Positions 56,201-56,784 of a DNA stretch of 56,784 nt are shown piece after piece (position 1 is the stretch's first letter; each line of letters opens with the position of its first letter). The stretch lies in contig CAJNDS010000866.1 in assembly GCA_905221605.1 (NCBI GenBank), positions 1 through 56,784 of the forward strand, given 5' to 3'. The DNA is from Symbiodinium natans. Its lineage: Eukaryota; Sar; Dinophyceae; Suessiales; Symbiodiniaceae. A model generated the notes under the pieces. The model saw only the letters and a program-made list of their open reading frames with translations, had not been told where the DNA came from and made no database searches. Made by a program: the position numbers and the translations under genes.

Positions 56201-56422
56201 TGGCCTCGACTCATGAAGTCGCTTCGCCACTTCCTCCATCTCCTTACCCACATCGAAACTGTGTAGATCCTCAGGGTGGGAGGGGTCGGCACAGCGGGTT
56301 GGGCTGCACACAGGAAGAGGGGTCATGCTCACCGAAAGGGAATTGATGCAAAGGTGGTGCCCTTTAGAGGGTTGTCCAGCCTTGTTTGTCGCTGCTGATG
56401 CCGATGCCCCATGGCTTGCCAT
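46441..56422 (-). CDS. Multi-exon gene of unknown function, overall span
   Basis: Nineteen minus-strand protein-like exons run from a candidate ATG at 56,422 to a stop at 46,441. The N-terminal half is hydrophilic (a repeat-rich linker, a long coiled coil, WLQSG.DWGRSSLV and STHPDLPDSEDP segments). The C-terminal half has VPLTSVEVP, LYLWGDDAEF..GDKLVVIS, EYRGDWKW, CHHCHC, VYIRWCSMHTLNQGLLQYLA and NPRSYHCFMQEDHVG segments. From memory, proteins with this order of segments are abundant and dispersed in dinoflagellate genomes and look transposon-derived. I know no assigned function and could not search. It may be two genes, the first ending in a Lys-rich tail near 51,044. Convergent with the SulP-like gene. 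Confidence 0.6.
46919..47005 (-). CDS. Unknown gene exon 18
   Basis: After CGAAAG the frame reads DQCLEAYYTLGRRALAQHML then LWPVKPKCH. The KPK.H end followed by NPR..HCF in exon 19 is a recurrent order in this family as I remember it. Confidence 0.62.
47135..47198 (-). CDS. Unknown gene exon 17
   Basis: After CTGCAG the frame reads WYLAEWFNQTERCGLYLSTD and D, ending at a GC donor-like GCATGC. Confidence 0.58.
47199..47835. other. Intron with telomere-like tracts
   Basis: No exon was recognised. It contains TTTGGGG/TTTAGGG near 47,240-47,290 with a G run, and a second short tract at about 47,715-47,780. Confidence 0.55.
47836..48012 (-). CDS. Unknown gene exon 16
   Basis: After AGTTAG the frame reads NFHPVYIRWCSMHTLNQGLL then QYLAGSALRFVAAEGQWEGD and a charged helix ending AWTKQHK. 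SMHTLNQG.LQY is one of the most recognisable segments of this family. The 3' border is approximate. Confidence 0.65.
48128..48266 (-). CDS. Unknown gene exon 15 (CHHCHC segment)
   Basis: After GATGCAG the frame reads EWFAMKTGWSSGSICHHCHC then LKTSHATVPGALYPRRDLDN. The C-x2-C-x-C cluster could bind metal. The GC donor is near 48,128. Confidence 0.65.
48570..48637. repeat. Perfect 29-bp stem hairpin
   Basis: GGGCAGCTGCAAGTGCTGTG at 48,570 (arm to 48,598) is exactly inverted at 48,609-48,637 around a 10-base loop AGTTCGGTTC. It lies in the intron between exons 14 and 15 of the minus-strand gene. Confidence 0.95.
48790..48921 (-). CDS. Unknown gene exon 14 (RGDWKW segment)
   Basis: The frame reads VVTSLNKLFDEGVSVTMPGG then ATKTIRCAVTEYRGDWKWQK with a GC donor (AAAAG|GCTGGG). 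The TE.RGDWKW string is a family landmark. The 5' border is uncertain. Confidence 0.65.
49176..49464 (-). CDS. Unknown gene exon 13
   Basis: After CTGAAG the frame reads QMPILLPDQLIPWLVEKGVF, VPLYLWGDDAEFTEHHGDKL and VVISMGRAL, ending at a GT donor (TTC|GTACAG). The WGDDAEF...GDKL.V.S pattern recalls transposase-like proteins of the same family. Confidence 0.68.
49554..49604 (-). CDS. Unknown gene exon 12
   Basis: 17 codons, VPLTSVEVPMKDDRDNL, between ACTTGAG and CTG|GTGACA. Short, but it fits directly before exon 13. Confidence 0.58.
49713..49840 (-). CDS. Unknown gene exon 11
   Basis: After TTGTGCAG the frame reads EFEDHGVSMVGPAAEFLETS then TKWSSNAQRDMMRRANHFGV. The GC donor is CCCA|GCATCC. 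Confidence 0.6.
49888..50065 (-). CDS. Unknown gene exon 10
   Basis: After CCTGAAG the frame reads LWAKELPACNSPEDSAKTCA, RAVWAHVVCMGRFTLKDSSF and AGAREMLAAVRQDRSPMQC. A GC donor after TGT gives phase 0 with exon 11. Confidence 0.6.
50192..51043. repeat. Intron or intergenic stretch with telomeric tract
   Basis: CCCTAAA repeats at about 50,460-50,642 and short TTTAGGG tracts near 50,200-50,350. Unique sequence at 50,645-51,040 has no open frame I can support. Confidence 0.75.
51044..51085 (-). CDS. Unknown gene exon 9 (Lys-rich tail)
   Basis: After TGTGAAG the frame reads AEPKPKKPAKKRA and meets TGA at 51,044. A GTGAAC donor-like site overlaps the stop. If the stop is real, the first half of the locus is a separate gene ending in a basic, NLS-like tail. 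Confidence 0.48.
   Translation of the reverse strand, partial: AEPKPKKPAKKRA
51328..51576 (-). CDS. Unknown gene exon 8 (helical)
   Basis: The frame reads LNIRVCWTWLRNEGLRNGHV, EELTNAMQVLEEARGKMEAW and EQRAAYDEVMRVAEGALSAC, predicted by eye to be largely helical and coiled. The 3' border is approximate. Confidence 0.55.
51672..51938 (-). CDS. Unknown gene exon 7
   Basis: The frame reads HPALYRKYFNQPGGLAKRDM then a Pro/Ser linker (SNAEPPAPSTPGPNSLPPP) and a basic-helical part (KLTALNNKVSEVRVLKSE). Borders are approximate. Confidence 0.55.
52017..52156 (-). CDS. Unknown gene exon 6
   Basis: After GATCTCAG the frame reads EHELFKVWDSTAYESEEEEK then VESKHELHANVDGEGTKLLM and CFGVID, with a GC donor (ACTT|GCCATG). 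It has no internal Met. Confidence 0.6.
52243..52517 (-). CDS. Unknown gene exon 5
   Basis: After AACTTAG the frame reads RHIVSRLLEDWLQSGQDWGR, SSLVQNHIMSKTERRRGRHV and GGEWWSTHPDLPDSEDPHLN. LEDWL.SG.DW..S.LV...RRRGR and HP.LP are landmarks of the N-terminal half of this family. It ends near a GT donor after QHK. Confidence 0.66.
52522..53320. other. Intron with short telomeric and microsatellite repeats
   Basis: TTTAGGG words at 52,530-52,590. Two related C/G-run stretches (about 52,738-52,830 and 52,985-53,090) share CCTCCCCCCC and CTAATTCTGAAA. An AT and GATATA array lies at 53,210-53,270. No exon seen. Confidence 0.7.
53325..53500 (-). CDS. Unknown gene exon 4
   Basis: The frame reads MQAEKDEQDGGVLIDGVLMF, KRPDGKWETNDERDKRLAHN and ARMRFNRSFESTLE before TGA. 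N..MRFNRS is a family landmark that normally precedes the exon 5 segment, so the TGA is probably intronic (a GA donor at CTTG|GAATGA). Confidence 0.6.
53620..53748 (-). CDS. Unknown gene exon 3b
   Basis: After a CCCTAAACCCTGCGAG acceptor the frame reads AAPAVPPVVEIVTPGAAMAQ then QLALAKEGLVRKDTTQLEAA. The acceptor again lies at the edge of a telomere-like unit. Confidence 0.5.
53805..54545 (-). CDS. Unknown gene exon 3a (coiled coil)
   Basis: About 245 codons from SWRASLESLDDCLEEADRLA to EAQMQNLEITSLAAGTG, Ala/Glu/Gln-rich with heptad-like spacing, so probably a long coiled coil. The open frame runs further through a stretch I take to be intron (53,749-53,804). There is no known domain. Confidence 0.6.
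54610..55492. repeat. Intron with CCCCCCAA array
   Basis: An array of CCCCCCAA and CCCCAA units at 54,777-55,030 (G-rich on the minus strand, GGGGGGTT), preceded and followed by short CCCTAAA words. The Gly/Trp-rich and Pro-rich frames here are artefacts of the array. Confidence 0.85.
55493..56077 (-). CDS. Unknown gene exon 2 (repeat-rich linker)
   Basis: About 195 codons, acidic and Ala/Val/Pro-rich. It has four tandem 16-residue repeats like EGKETDVPAVVGGQT (a 48-bp unit, about 55,805-55,990), then a Pro-rich part and RNLIDALEDAAALTQARV. The GT donor is GTTG|GTATGG. Probably disordered. Confidence 0.55.
56183..56422 (-). CDS. Unknown gene exon 1 (candidate start)
   Basis: ATG at 56,422 opens MASHGASASAATNKAGQPSK and later DVGKEMEEVAKRLHESRPPR, ending at a GC donor-like TCT|GCAAGA after 80 codons. 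It is Ser/Ala/basic-rich. An upstream exon outside the window cannot be excluded. Confidence 0.45.
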
Positions 56423-56489
56423 GATTCCACTTCAACCACTACTCTGTTGTGTGATCCCTACACCCAATCCCAGGATTCCAGGGCCCCAG

Positions 56490-56584
56490 CAAAGTAACGC
56501 AAAGTCACGCGCAAGTAACGCCCCAAATCCGCTATGCACGGCAACGGGCCCCAAAGTCACGCAAAGTCACGCGAAAGTAACGCG
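56490..56584. repeat. AAAGTAACGC/AAAGTCACGC short repeats
   Basis: Six to seven 10-bp units AAAGT(A/C)ACGC in two clusters (about 56,493-56,522 and 56,551-56,583), upstream of the minus-strand gene. Function unknown. Beyond 56,590 nothing was recognised. Confidence 0.7.
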
Positions 56585-56784
56585 GAGTATTCCCTGGGTT
56601 GCCTGTGCAAAAATAGGGATTTTCCGTGGTTTTGAGGGGATTTAGGGGATTTTCGCTGGTTTGTGGAGGATTTCTGGTTTTTCTCGAGGTTTTCTGCTGT
56701 GTTTTGAACGATTCTGCCCCTTTTGCCAGATTCGTGCGATTCTTCAGCATTTTCCTTGGGGGGTTTGGGGGGTGGGGGTGTGGG

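Overview
The window looks like nuclear DNA of a dinoflagellate, possibly of the Symbiodiniaceae or a relative. This is inferred from four things: dense interstitial TTTAGGG/CCCTAAA repeats throughout 1-45 kb, short exons separated by large repeat-filled introns, intron donors that read as GC or GA about as often as GT, and proteins rich in CCCH fingers. No bacterial, organellar, rRNA, tRNA or CRISPR features were seen.

Layout. (1) About 0.6-45.9 kb, plus strand: one very fragmented gene that I read as a SulP/SLC26-type anion transporter with a C-terminal STAS domain. About 20 exons of 50-150 bp were joined by hand. Reading phase agrees across most junctions, and the joined protein gives the SulP order: first membrane segments, an FPTPV..GFLGSIG-like segment, a DRELL..GW segment, a [14 protein letters not shown]-like segment, a PEYG..AFAG-like segment, then a STAS core with LFFGSAEQV and IDIDASAAK. 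(2) Intron 4 (2.9-14.2 kb) holds telomeric repeats, a hairpin-bearing AAATTAA satellite with a period near 430 bp, a 505-bp duplicated block, and a 5-kb GAGCTC-rich higher-order repeat. (3) Introns 5-19 (14.3-28 kb) hold telomere-repeat tracts and small terminal-inverted-repeat elements. Intron 16 appears to consist entirely of one such element with a target duplication. (4) 28,545-43,072, minus strand: an LTR retrotransposon lying in a TTTAGGG array inside the next SulP intron. It has two 287-bp LTRs, a 5-bp TAGGG target duplication, a primer-binding site complementary to a Met-tRNA anticodon arm, and a polypurine tract. I recognise no protease, integrase or reverse transcriptase. Its coding region is a giant reading frame with a WW-like motif, an S1-like domain and six CCCH fingers. 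A 100-N gap splits it, and 5.6 kb is repeated on the two sides of the gap, which may be an assembly artefact. (5) 43.6-45.9 kb: the probable 3' exons of the transporter. A telomeric tract here is flanked by a perfect 10-bp duplication. (6) 46.4-56.4 kb, minus strand: a second multi-exon gene, convergent with the transporter, encoding a protein of unknown function that I believe belongs to a large dinoflagellate-specific, possibly transposon-derived, family.

The main theme is intron birth and growth. Telomere-like tracts and small inverted-repeat elements sit at or next to splice junctions and are flanked by duplications of host sequence. The duplicated bases can provide both the donor (G[A/C]) and the acceptor (AG|G). 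All exon borders are manual calls and need RNA evidence.
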